From: Acorus gramineus
Taxonomy: Eukaryota; Streptophyta; Magnoliopsida; Acorales; Acoraceae
NCBI GenBank assembly: GCA_030737835.1
Contig: CM060856.1
Span: 18,455,116 to 18,519,115, forward strand
Length of the DNA stretch: 64,000 nucleotides
Reading direction: 5' to 3'
The translations under genes were made by a program, and so were the position numbers. The notes under the pieces were generated by a model. It had not been told where the DNA came from and searched no databases. It was given only the letters and a program-made list of their open reading frames with translations. Shown piece after piece: positions 24,311-35,816 of the stretch (its first letter is position 1; each line of letters begins with the position of its first letter).

Positions 24311-25613
24311 CCAGTTATTGCAAATGTTTTTCTAGATTGCAATTTATAGATTATATCTCATGTGTTTAAATTAAACATCAAACAATCTCTATTGACTTGG
24401 TCAAATATAAATACCACCAAACCCCAAAACCATGTTTCCTAACTCATTATTCATTGAAAGATTCTTACTGCCTTATATATCAGTATCAGGAATTGTTGAT
24501 TGGCAATGATCCATCAACCTCATGATTTAAGTGACACTTTGGCTATTGTTAAAACAAGGTATATCATCCTATTGTTAAAACAAGGTATATCATCCAGGAA
24601 AAGCTCATTTAATTGTCAAACAACAATAAGAAAGGATTGAATCACACTGCCAGAGAAAGAAAATGAAGAGATAAACAAACTAATGAAGTTCAGGAATTAC
24701 CTTGACTGTTTATAACAATTTCGCTGAGATGGATCAAAGCATCCACACAATGAACCATTGTTTGGTGACACTTTTGGTGACCCTATCAAATCGCTCCTCT
24801 TTACTGCCCAAAAAAAAAAACATAAATACAAGAAGGTGGTGTTTAGTCTTCATGTGCCAAACCACATTTGTCACTAAACTCAATGATCAAAATCAGAAGC
24901 ACTGGGTTCTTTGGCAACAAACTGAGCCTTCTAAGACAAATTGTCCATAAAATTCCAACAGGCACTGCACCACTGGCAGGATTTATAAGAATAAACTGGA
25001 TTGTGCATAAGGATGGAAGCCATCATACTATCATCAATAGAAGTTACTTCTATGCAAAAATCTAATATTAGGGACTAGCTAAAGAATGCCCAGGCCTTGG
25101 TAATGAATTTTGCATTAACCTAAATGGCAAATACCAAGAACATAGCATGATAAGATGATAACAAGTGAAAGCCATGTCTAAAAAAATCTATTCTCATTCT
25201 TCATGGAGGCAATGACTTGCCAACCTGTTCATATAGAGAAAGGATGCCTGAGTGATGCATAGAAAATTTGACCACAGAGATGGAAAAAGAAAAACACTAT
25301 AAATGGCAAATGCCAATGAAGCATAAAGTGAGTAATTTCATTACTGCATGTCTTCTCAATGAGCCTCATTCATTGATAACATGTCATCATATGGGCCAAA
25401 AAAAATATTTAAAACAAAAAAAAACAGAATTGGAAAAGCATAAACCTTAAGAAAAATTTGAGAAACAAACCCTAATCCAACGTAATTTTTACAGTAACGG
25501 AAGTTTGAATAGACTGGAAGAAATGAGATGCACAAATGTGACGGCTCCTGGGGAAAAATAAATCATCAGGTTCATCATTTTGAGAAACCCCATAAACATC
25601 ATGTGGGGATATC

Positions 25614-28600
25614 TCAAACTCTCCTTTTTTGTGCTTCTTCCTCATCACTCTCACGCATGCCAAATTGTTTGAAGCCAGCATTATGATTTCCATGTTGCCC
25701 ACATCTGAAGTGTGTTTTCTCCTCTCTGGCGCTCCTGGGCAAATCTCCAACCTTACCACTAAATCCCCGATCAAAGCCCCTCAGGCTCCCTCCTCTCCCA
25801 TGAAAGTCTGGAGAATCCTTTGATCGAGAGTGATGAGCCCTAAAGCCATCTTCCTCATCACAGCAGAAGCGCTTCATGTCTCCCTCCATGCCAAACTGCC
25901 TTGTCGTACGAAGCATACCATATCTTTCACCATGCCTCCTATCTTCATCATTCCCTTCAAGTCTCATCCCTCTAACAACCCCCACAAATTCAGGATACCT
26001 GCCAGAATTCATTGGTCTGCTATAGTTATCATCAGGTTTCAATCTGCCAGGGGAACTCATCGAATTATACCTGCTGTTCCGTGAGAACATTCTCATACGA
26101 GACGGGCTCTTCTCAGAAGAACGCTTGCAACCATTCTGCCTAAAATGATCAGATGGCAACTCCTTCCTATCATCAATCCACCTCGAAGCATGTGGTAGAG
26201 AAACATGGTTCCTGAGGGATGGCATGAAGTCCATCATGTGTTCACCAAAACCAGGACGTCCATGCGGTGACCGCATACGCTCCATTCTAGCATCGCCTCT
26301 AAAATTTGGAGGTGACCTACTTCTGCGACGTACACGTGCGCCCACACTGAAACCCCCATTACCTCTCCCCCTAGGAGAATCCCACATATGGGGTGACCGA
26401 GTTCGAGATCTTGATGGAGATCTTGTCCCAGATCTGCGAAGATGGTCTCTTCTCGGATTTGGAGAGAGGCTTCTATCTCTCCTGGAAAAGCGATCACGTG
26501 TATGCATAGAAGAATCAATGTCATCAGCCAGCAAAGGCCCATTGTACCTTACCCTGCAGTCCCCACCTCTGCCCCTAATTCCATATCGACCAGATCTTCC
26601 ATGACTAACACTAAATTGTCTGTCAGGGCTCATCTCTCTGCCTCGTCCAAGTCCACTACGCATACTGAAACTTATCCCTTCACTGTCAATGGGTGGTGAT
26701 CCTCTTCTTGAGCGGGAACGATATGTACCTTCAGGGGAGTGTCTATGCATCCTGCTACCAGGTTCCATGATGCTAACACCTGCCTTCACAAGCGTGCCAT
26801 CTGGAGTGATAACAAATCCACTGCTTTCTAGCTTTGCAGTGGTGGCAGCGGCTGCAGCGGCAGCAGCAGCATTTGTTCCAGAGCGTGAGAAACCGGATGG
26901 ACCATAGAAACCAGGTGAACCCCGACGATTTGGGACCCAATGCCCACCATGAGTGTCCAACCAATGATCTCCCTCTCTGCCACTTACATGCCTCGGCAAT
27001 GTTGGACAACCCCTACCCGTGGATCTACAGGAACCTGCATCCCTTCTAATTCTGTCATTTGAACCATCACTGTTGTGAGATCTGATGGCAAAAACATCCA
27101 GGTCAGTAGACAGACGCTAGGATAGATTCATATGCAGGAAAAAATAAATTATAGGAGGCATTGAGAAACAAACCTGCTTTCCCTCACAATCTCTCTGTCC
27201 TTCTTGAGAAGCATGTCAGGGGACTTCAATTTTTCAATACACGAAGACAGATCCTGTGCCAACCTTGGTCCAACTGTTCTCATTGGTTCACCACCATCAA
27301 GAACAGTGCCAATATCGTCTCGCACAGGGCCATTAATTCCAGCAGCATTTATTCCTTCCTCAGAAGTTTGAACACCTTCAGGCATCTGATCCCACCCTGA
27401 TGACTTCATCCTCAAAGAGTGATCATCTTCAGCAATTCCATCTTGAACAGCTAGGTGGTCATCTTCAGTGAATTCTAGAGAATCCTTCCCATCAATCTCA
27501 AGCTTATCGCTGAATGCTCGATGTCCCCTAGACACTTTTCTCTCAAGGCTTACCACCCATTTTCTGCTAGATCCAGAATCAGAAAGATTGGGTTTTGCTG
27601 AGTCAGGTAAGCAAGACCGATAGGTACTTTGCTCACCCTTCATCACAATATTGATCCCGTGATCAGCCTTTGCCAATCTCCCTTCCTGGTATTCACCACT
27701 CTCAGAGTGCACTGGAGCAGGTACATAGTAATCTACAGAGGTATCAAAAGCAACAATCTCCTGGTTGTCTGTCCCATAATCAACAGGCTCAGTATCCCCT
27801 TCCTCGCAATCATCTTCCCCAGTATGCAGAAGGGACTCCCTGAATTCTCCATCCTCGTACTGATAATCATCTTCTTCAAGCTGTAACCTGCCAACTGCCT
27901 CTATTCCATTTACCTGATCAGGATCATTTTGAGTAGCATCCGAATCGTATTCACCGTATGAAGGATCTCCTAAAGTGACCTCACCAGAGCTGATCACATG
28001 GTCATCCGCAGAACTTTTGCATGCCTCGTGCGAGCTTGAAGCGCCTGCCATAGACTTCATATCAACCATTTCTGGAGTTTTGCTAGCCGAATGACACATG
28101 GAATCCTTGATGTCTGCACTTAAAGGAATGCCCGTTTCACCCATTACAGCAGCACTCAAGTTTATATCATCAAGCTCGGAACACTTGTTTCCTTGTATCT
28201 TCATGTCCGCAATGGCAGTTTCATCTTGAGTTCCCAAAAGGCAAATATTCTCATCCGCTTCTTTCTTTTGGTCTAAAGCATGACCAGTTACATCCTCAAT
28301 TTCCACAATTTTCAGGGTGACGGCATCAGTGAGATTGCACGGATGAACGTCACATGAAGACAAGACCACTTCAATCTCTTCACAAGCTGTTTCGCTGGGT
28401 ATAGAATGTGGTTCATACACAGTGGTAGGATGATTAGCATCATTGAAAACCAGATGAGACATTTCCCATGCAGCTTCTACTACAAGACTGTTGTTCATGG
28501 GTTGGACAGAAGAAGGTTCCTCCTTGACTGAAGATGGAGGCACAAAAGCAAGGCCCTCCTCACGTGCCACCGGCAGTTCAACCGAGCAAGAACCTGTCAC

Positions 28601-29862
28601 AGGATTCTCTGGATGATGCAAAGATGGATTTTCTTTAGCAGAAACCATTACATGATCTGGAGCTTCACTATGTTCAAGCCCTAAATTGGAAATTTGATCA
28701 AAAGCAACAGAAACAGATGTGCATTCTTTCTGCATGAGATGTGTACCCTGATCATAAGAATATTCAGATTTTTCTGACACCTTTGGAAGTAATGACCCAC
28801 AGTCTCCCTTGGGTGAACTACTTGATGCTGCAACTTTTGTTTGCACCATGCACTCAGTATTAACAGGCTTCATCTGGATACTATGACATTTCAGATCTTC
28901 CAGCCCTACATTAACCACACCACCAACGCTACATCCTTCAACAAGTGACTGAGACGCTACAAATGAATCATCACAAGGGTTTTCCCAAGACTCCATCGTA
29001 GTGTTAAGATCCCAATGTAACCTATCATCCCGTGAAGAAGTTTCAGACCTTCTGACAGACCCATCCTCCTTGTTTGGGGCATCACAAACAGTACCGGAAT
29101 TCCTCTTCCTTCCAACTAGTTCGTCATTATCCAGTGCTTGGTCAGATGTGCCCCCCAATGATGAATCTCCAAATTCATTATTTGAAATTCCAGCAGAACT
29201 GATAAGATGCTTCTCAAGGGGTACATCATTAAGGCGACTTGAAACAGCTTCCTCAAGAAGTCCTATGCTGCTATTACATGCAGCAGCTGCCAATATTGAG
29301 ATACCAGAGAAGTCTGCATCATCACCAAGCTTTTTATTTGTAATCTCCATGTGACTATCTTCAAGAGGACAAGTCTCAAGGTTTTTCCTGCTACTTGATG
29401 AAGAAGCTTGGCATTCCACATTTGATTTTGCCTTTGAATACCTTGGGGGTGAAGAAGATTGAAGCACTAGAGGGGGCTCACTTTCAGATGAAGACTGGAA
29501 GAAAAACCTTCTCTTTTTTATTGGAACACTCTCTATCATGTCACTGAAATGTCGACCAAGAATGCTTACTCCGAGCTGTACAAGTGGGTTAAAAAAAATT
29601 TAAACATAATAAAACGTATATTTACTCAATATTTGGAAGAAGCATTCATAATACAGCTAACAGCCAAGAGCCAAACCTTCTCAGATTCAGATACAGGCAT
29701 GCACTCCTTCTCGTCTTTCTCAACAGCTTCCTCCCTTTTTGTGAAGTACTCTACAGCAGATTTCTTCTTATTGGAGGATGCAAATGAAGCTCTTGCTCGC
29801 CTACCAGCCCGTCTGTTACTACCTTTTGATGCCTTCTTCCAATTCAACTGTGGATGAATCAT
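25614..29862 (-). CDS. RS-rich nuclear-type protein of unknown function, copy 1
   Basis: Three coding exons: 29862-29677, 29575-27174 and 27081-25614, joined by AAG|GTTTGG...TACAG and CAG|GTTTGT...CATCAG introns. All phases fit, giving 1,351 aa. Residues 1-35 are basic (WKKASKG, RRAGRRARASF). PIKKRR (about 80) looks like a nuclear localisation signal. SGISILAAAAC lies near 150. About 620-660 is strongly acidic (EEDDYQYEDGEF, EDDCEEGDTEPVDYG). The third exon has an Ala9 tract (about 930), RGRGG, and RS/SP clusters such as RSPSRSRTRSP and RRRSRSPP (about 1085-1125). RS-rich tails are common in splicing and mRNP proteins, so an RNA-related nuclear role is inferred only. The start ATG is the first in frame conserved in both copies. 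I do not recognise the gene name. Confidence 0.85.
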
Positions 29863-29894
29863 CTTGAATGATATATTCCCACAGCGCTCAGCAT
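29859..29894 (-). promoter_or_regulatory. 11-codon upstream ORF with ATGA overlap, copy 1
   Basis: On the minus strand an ATG at 29894 opens MLSAVGIYHSR and stops at a TGA that overlaps the main start as ATGA. The same arrangement is kept in copy 2 (40086-40051) with one residue changed. Such overlaps can allow termination-reinitiation control, but this has not been shown here, and the leader itself is predicted. Confidence 0.4.
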
Positions 29895-31748
29895 GCTCCC
29901 TGTTAGGGAGGCTCCTAGCCCATCAGCTGATGGTTTCCAACCATAGATTTTGCAGGATGTTGTCTCTTCTCGATGTCCAGCTGAATCAAGTGTAGATGAT
30001 GCCCCATCAATGCACAAATATAAACCAATCTGCATTTAACCAAAATCTGTACCTTAAGCAAATTATTGAACATGGTTACCAAAATTCATGGATTCAAATG
30101 TAATCAAGAGACTAAATACTTTTATTTTGAAAGAAAAGATCTTGCATAGTTACATGGCTGTGGCGAACACTGGATACATTGTGCTTCCAAAATATTCATA
30201 TATCAGGGGAAAAAAATATGGGATGGAGGGCAGTACATATCAAAGATTCTGGTGGATAATAATAATAATAAAAAACTGGTACCCCTACATGAGAATGAAA
30301 GGGGATTGCTAGACTAACCATTGACTCGGAACACTCATCATCCTGGCTCCTAAGTGAATAGGTGATCAGACACAGCAATCCTCCGCATCCTGTGAAAACA
30401 CCACATGAGAACTTGTATGAGCCCCTGCACCAATCAAATAAAATAATACAATATAGTTTAATTAATGCTTCTAGAATTGATAACAGGCTGCCAACACTCC
30501 CCTCTCCAGAGGCCATCATTACCTTGGGGAAGATCTCGTTAATCAGCCTTAAAAGCCTGCATGCAAATCCAGAGATGTGGTTTGCAATATTACAGGCATG
30601 CTTGATGTATAAAAAAATGCCAACATGGCAAACAGTCTCCTCACAGAAAAAGAGAACTACAAGCATCACAATTTTATAAGACTATGTCACGTTTTCTGCA
30701 GAAGTGCATAGAATAAGGCAATAGATCTCCTCTGCTTTTAGCGAGATCAGTAGTTAAGCATCATGGGTCCGGAAACTTCTTCGCCAATAATCCTAAATCT
30801 GAAAGACCACAATTTTTTCAGATCAGTAACCCATAGTTTCTGAAAGCTGAATCCTAAATCTGAGAGAGTTGGAAGTATTTAATCAAAAAACATGCGGCCA
30901 TGCTCTAATTCACTCCAGTTCCATGACATTCAGGCAAGGCGCCAGAAGCAGTAGAGCAGATCAACAAGCCATGGCACTTTGATGAATACAAGATTATTCA
31001 GGAAACCTAATCCCACAACAAATAGGATGAAATCCTTACAAAGATATTGAACCGATTCCTGTCAAAGAATTCAAAGGGAATCGATGCGTTGGCACATCTA
31101 GATGATAGATCCTGGCTGCAATCCAGCAGAACATACAGAAATGTCAAATGGAAGACCAATCGGTGCACCAACTAGCCATCAAGAGACCAAGAAAGAAATT
31201 GAGAAAGGAAACTTTGAGGAGAAGCAGCAGAAGCCAAATCTTCAGCAAAATCGATGCTATAAAACAGGTGGCTCAAAAAACTGAGCATCACAGATAGAGC
31301 CCAGAGCTCCGCGCGGTGATAGGCACCGACAAAAGGGGATCAAACCCAAGCAAAAAGACTTCGGCAGATTGATTCGACAAAGAACGCAACGAACAAAGAA
31401 ACAGATCATTCTGATGAAACCTTCCCGGAAACCCCCCACTGGTAGCAACCGCGTGTCCCTCCATCCCAAAACCCTAGCTCACACGACCTTCTCTTCCGTC
31501 TCCTCCTCCTCATCGATTCCCAACACGAATCAAGGCTCCCGGTCCCGATCTTCAACCAAGGCGGCCGTTCCTTGCAGCATCCCTGGCGGATCCCGAGCCA
31601 ATCACGGTGGACAGACGGCCCTCGCCGTTCCATCAGCATCGAAAACCAACAACGACCAAGACCGTGGAGGGACATACAGACGACGAAATCTCTGACGACA
31701 AAACAACCTAAAAAAAAGCAGATAAATCGAGATCTAGGGTTTCAGTAC

Positions 31749-31990
31749 CTGATCGCCCAACAGATTTGCCTCGGCCGCCTCCCCTTCTTCCGTTCTGTCT
31801 TCGTGGCCGCTCCTAACGAAGAAGGACCAAAAAAAAAAAACCTAAAACAAGGACACGAACGGAATCAATGTTCAGCGTCGACGATTCAGAGATTCTTTTC
31901 TTCTCGGAGAAATGCGTCTCTTTAGTCTTTCTTGAATTCCACGCAAATAAAAGATACGTTCTTCTTCTTCCTCCACCTCTTCCACCACTC
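31749..31990 (-). other. Predicted 5' UTR exon, copy 1
   Basis: A CT-rich plant leader on the minus strand (for example cttcttcgttaggagcgg and gaaggggaggcggccg) ends at a good donor GATCAG|GTACTG at 31749, followed by the frequent intron-start motif aaaccctag. The same donor is kept in copy 2 at 41892. The intron would reach towards the coding exon 1.9 kb away, possibly with another leader exon near 30330-30430 (acceptor gtgcag, donor AATG|GTTAGT). The transcription start is not known; 31990 is an estimate. Confidence 0.5.
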
Positions 31991-32020
31991 CGATATCTAC
32001 TACCGCAAGAGCCCCTCGCC

Positions 32021-32036
32021 GTTTATTTATTCTCCC
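32021..32036 (-). promoter_or_regulatory. TATA-like box upstream of copy 1 leader
   Basis: GAATAAATAAAC on the minus strand sits about 30 bp above the estimated start of the leader. It is kept in copy 2 near 42177-42192. AT-rich motifs are common by chance, so confidence is low. Confidence 0.3.
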
Positions 32037-32089
32037 ATCCTCGCCACCTGAAATACCTAAATTACCCTTCCAAGAAACCCATAAATATT

Positions 32090-32903
32090 CAATGTTTTTT
32101 TGCTGCACGTCTATCCCCAACGAGTCTTTTTTTTATCCCATTAATAAAAAAAACGGTGTTTTTTATATTCCTACCGATTCATATTTTGGGCGTTCTAACT
32201 TGGTCGCCATTCCAGGTTTCGGGCGACCGAACTTGGTCGAACAGAATTTGTAATAAAGTTTTTAATTTTTTTTTTTTTGAAAACTTAATCTCATGACGTA
32301 TATCCTCCTTAGATCTTTCATGCCACTCCAAGTCTGAGTTGTAATGTAGGAAAAATCAATTATTATTCTTAAATGTATAACATAAGAATAATTTTTTTAC
32401 ATAAGTGACGGATAAATTTTTAAAAGCTAAATATAAAATGTGTTTGAATTAACTAATAGTTTTTTTTGTTTTTAAACAAAGAATCCGCTTAACTACAAAT
32501 TCAAACGAAGCTTAAAAATTATATATATTTATCTAATAAGATATTTTTCTATAAAAATTTGAATTAGTTGAAAATATACCTACTTACATTTTTTTCAGTC
32601 TCTTAAAAAAAATAAATGTAGAATATGATTGATAAACCTAAAAATTTATTTGTTTACAAAGAACATGTAAATATAATTCTAGACTTTGTTCGACTAATTT
32701 TGATAGCCCAAAACCTGAAATGGCGACTAATTTCAGTCGCCCAAAACCTGAAATGATGACTAAGTTAGGTCGTCCAAAACCTGAAATGGCGATAAAGTTC
32801 GGTCGACCTGGATTGGTGGGAACAGCCAAACACCTGTTTTTTTTTTTTTTTTTTTTATGGTGGGTTAAGTGAAACGTTTGGTGGGGATAGCCGCGCCCAT
32901 TTT
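32090..32903. mobile_element. Foldback/Mutator-like element with subterminal repeats
   Basis: The ends match in inverted orientation around TATCCCCA (left near 32110, right near 32882), with T-rich runs beside them. Inside each end lie inverted arrays of the motif cttggtcgccattccaggtttcgg-type: about two copies on the left (32189-32245) and three 33-bp copies on the right (32702-32801). T-runs next to both ends prevent a clear target-site call. It lies about 100 bp upstream of the gene copy 1 leader and is absent from copy 2. No transposase inside. Confidence 0.6.
32702..32834 (+). repeat. 33-bp tandem repeat, about 3.5 units
   Basis: Units start near 32703, 32736 and 32769 and share gtcgcccaaaacctgaaatg. 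They are the inverted counterpart of the array near 32189-32245. The minus-strand frame across them shows an 11-residue repeat, a by-product of the 33-bp period. Confidence 0.85.
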
Positions 32904-33024
32904 TTTTATGTTATATTAACTTAGCTTTTAATTGTCCATATAAAATCACTTTATTTTATCAAGTTGAAATTAAATTTAACTTCTACAGTTAAAAATAATA
33001 TTTTAAAATGTTCTCAAAATTCTA

Positions 33025-34376
33025 TATAGGCCTTGATTAATCCCACACCCAGGCCTAAGCCGACGCAACCCGCAATACTTAGTGCCTAGCTGTTTTTTCA
33101 ATTAATTTTTAGTTGACTAATAAATTATTAAGTTATCTTATATTTATATTTTTATTCATTAATTTTTAATGCAGCGACAAGCCTTTCAACATCTTGTTCC
33201 TCCACTTGTTTGAGATCGCTGACAACAAGAAAACACACGTGGCTCAACTCTCGACGGAGGGGGAGACGAGGGTGACTGGAGTGACTACATCTGCATTTAA
33301 CGCTTAATTCGGGAAATGAGTTCACGATGTTGCTGGAACACTTAAGGCCACGTATACTCGACCTCTCGAAGGACGACTCTGTTATATGGTTGAATAGAGT
33401 ATCCCATCCTTTCACTGTGAAATATGGATACACACAGTAGCGACGTTCCTTAGCAGAGGTCCCTAGCATGGTAGCCAAGGCCAATAAATCGTGGAAATGG
33501 CAAATTCCCCTCAAGGTGAAGGAATTTAGGTGATTAACTCTTCCAGAATGCATCCTCACCAAAATATATTGTGCTTAATGGCAACTGGATGCGGACGTTA
33601 CTTGCGAGCTTTGCGACGTTGCCCCAAAATAAGTAATTCACTTGCTATGTCAATGCCAGGCGACCTCTCGAGTAAGGGGTATTCTCAATGCGGTAGTGGG
33701 GGTACTTTTAAATTTCCAAACCTGGAGGAACTCTGGTCATGCCTAGAAGGGTGGGTTGCGACAATAGATAGAAAGCATGAGGGGTCTGGTGCTGAATTCG
33801 GCTTTTTTCTGGTGGTGTGTTGGTCCATTCCAAGGACAATGTTTCTACATTGAAAATACGTGGGAGGTCAACCTATGTATGCTTTTCGGATTGCAGTGTT
33901 GTCCTGGCGGGGGCTCGACACGTCTAGGCCTACCGAGGAGTCCTTTATATTGAGTAATTCATTCCAAAATGCTCGCCCTTACTTACGTCGTCTCCTCCTT
34001 TTAGCCCCCTTAGCTAATGGAGGACCGGGTTGGGTGTCTTCTGGCCGTTCGGGGCCTTTTTTCATCGATGATTTTTTCCTTTCTCCTCTCTTCTCTTTTT
34101 GAGGCTTGGGAGGTCCCCTCCGATCAATTGTAACATATTCTACATTAGAAAAGTTCTATCTTTCACCTCAAAAAAATTATGAATTATGTTTTGATGTTAT
34201 TTTTGTTATTATTTTGTAGTCTAAAAATATTATATATATAATATGTATATGTATATGCATTATATTTATTATTTTCAAAAGTGATTGATTAATCCCTAAC
34301 TAATCCTTGCTTAGCCGATTAACCCTAGTCCCTCCTTAACCGTCCGACTAACATCTAACGCTCTTTACAACATTGA
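33025..34376 (+). repeat. Dispersed cctagg-type repeat, copy 2, split by a LINE
   Basis: The left part (33025-33172: cttgattaatccc, aggcctaagcc, ttagttgactaataaattattaagtta) and right part (34173-34376: ttattattttgtagtcta, gattgattaatccc, ctaacatctaacg) follow the order seen at 9812-10172. About 1 kb of unrelated sequence lies between them. Confidence 0.55.
33173..34172 (+). pseudogene. 3' fragment of an L1-type LINE (zf-RVT region)
   Basis: The plus-strand translation, broken by stops and frame changes, reads as the C-terminal part of a plant LINE reverse transcriptase protein: DDSVIWL...FTVKYGY (33367-33423), WKWQIPLKVKEF (33492-33527) and VTCELCD (about 33597-33617, the zinc-binding CxxC of zf-RVT). 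It continues in scraps to FEAWEVPSDQL (near 34095) and ends in a short A run (34168-34174). The upstream endonuclease and RT core are missing, as in typical 5'-truncated insertions. No clean target duplication was found. Inactive. Confidence 0.75.
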
Positions 34377-34379
34377 CAT

Positions 34380-34562
34380 TTTTTACAATTACACAACAAA
34401 AAACTGTTTTATAGCTTACTCTAATAAACATTCATTGCTGCTTTTTATCTGTTTTTCAACAGCTACGACAAACATGTCTACTGTTTATAAAAAAAAGTTA
34501 AAATTTATAAACTATAAGCTATAAATTATAATTTGTAAATTAAAACAGTAACAAACATGACC
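34380..34562 (+). repeat. Dispersed repeat, copy 2 (MITE-like)
   Basis: Matches the order of landmarks in 8738-8940: acaacaaaaaactgt, aacattcattgctgc, aacatgtctactg, gttaaaatttata, the palindromic ataagctataaattataat core and acaaacatgacc. Divergence is substantial. Confidence 0.45.
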
Positions 34563-34699
34563 AATCTCTCTCTGCATTCTTTTATTTATACGTTCAAATA
34601 AGTAACAAACTTGACTAAAAAACAAATCTTATACAAATAGGGATTACATCCTAACAAATTAATCAAATAAGCTCTCAACTGATCTAAATCCTAAAATAA

Positions 34700-34850
34700 A
34701 AGACTTATTTAAATTAATGATCATATCATTCCACTCCCCTAAACGAAACTTGTCCTCAAGGTGCAAATTAAGGACTCTACCGCTCTTTGAGTTTATGATA
34801 AGTCTTTCCCTTTCACTTGAGCATCATCTTTTCCCTCTAACATGAATAAT
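34700..34850 (-). mobile_element. Scrap of a Ty3/gypsy 3' end
   Basis: On the minus strand the sequence reads LHLEDKF then a purine-rich AGGGGAGTGG (34732-34741), as in gypsy elements where the polyprotein end is followed by the polypurine tract and 3' LTR. Nothing else of the element was identified. The stretch 34851-35302 shows nothing further. Confidence 0.3.
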
Positions 34851-35816
34851 CGATGTGCTTTGCAATGTTGACTCGACACAAACTTCTCATCACAATTATA
34901 ACAAAGACATTTATCTCTTCATTCCTTCATCTCTGCCCATGTCAATTGTTTTATAGGTATGGATCTGCCTTGAGCATGTTGATTTGGATAGATTATCTGG
35001 CTAAACAAAATGTGCGTTTTCTAATAAGTGAAGACGCTGTAGCTTTTCTTCTTGTACGCAAACAAGACTGACAGCAACCACTAAGGTGTTGGGTCAAAAA
35101 AATTACACTTCAATTCCAATTTCTTCCTTTAGGCTTCCAACAAAACACAAAATGAGAGTTTTTGCTGTCCAACCTTCCACCCAATTGGCTATGCGTTCAA
35201 TTCAGTTTGATATTCTCACATTATGTGTTTGTTGTAATTTTGAAAGTATTGCATCAAAATAACCATAATCGGTTAGCCCAAAGCAAACACAAAGTGCTTC
35301 AACAAAATCGCTTTTTACTGCCGGAAAAAAAAAAAAACATAAACACAAGTGGTGTTTAGTCTTCATATGCCCAACCACATTTAGGCACTAGAAAGCAATG
35401 TCAAAAAAATGTGTTATTATTCTTCATGGAAGCAACGACTTGCCAACCTGTTCATATAGAGAGGATGCTGCGTGATGAATAGAAAATACGACCACAGAGA
35501 TGGAAAACAAAATTCACTATAAATGGCAAATGCCAATGAAGCATAAGGTGAGTAATTTCATTACTGCATGTCTTCTCAATGAGCCCTCATTCAGTGATAG
35601 CATGTCATCATATGGGCCAAAAAAATATCTAAAACAAAAAAACAGAATTGGAAAAGCATTAACCTTAAGCAAAATTTGATAAATAAACCCTAATCCAATG
35701 TAATTTTTACAGTAACAGGAGTTTGAATAGACTGGCAGGAACGAGATGGCTCCTGAGGCAAAAAAATCATCAGGTTCATCATTTTGAGAAACCCCAAAAC
35801 ATAATGGTGGGATATC

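Larger units (their letters stand above)
24786..32080. repeat. Segmental duplication, copy 1 (gene-bearing)
   Basis: About 7.3 kb that recurs in the same orientation at 35303-42234, about 10.2 kb further on. Similarity covers the 3' flank, three coding exons, introns, leader exons and about 80-100 bp upstream of the leader. The copies diverge sharply after 32080 and 42234. About 300 bp present here near 24870-25165 is missing in copy 2. Intron and flank differences are frequent, so the duplication is not very recent. Confidence 0.95.

Noticed and set aside
25830..27049. Plus-strand frames of 70-126 codons opposite the third exon of gene copy 1 (and 36030-37228 in copy 2)
   Set aside because: Antisense shadows of the RS-rich coding exon.
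30196..30669. 157-codon minus-strand frame above gene copy 1 as an extra coding exon
   Set aside because: It contains splice-like sites in its middle, its equivalent in copy 2 is interrupted, and possible exon phases lead to stops; more likely leader and intron sequence.
31102..32296. Plus-strand open frames of 108-142 codons near the gene copy 1 leader
   Set aside because: They lie antisense to the predicted leader exon and intron and are altered by indels in the copy 2 counterpart.
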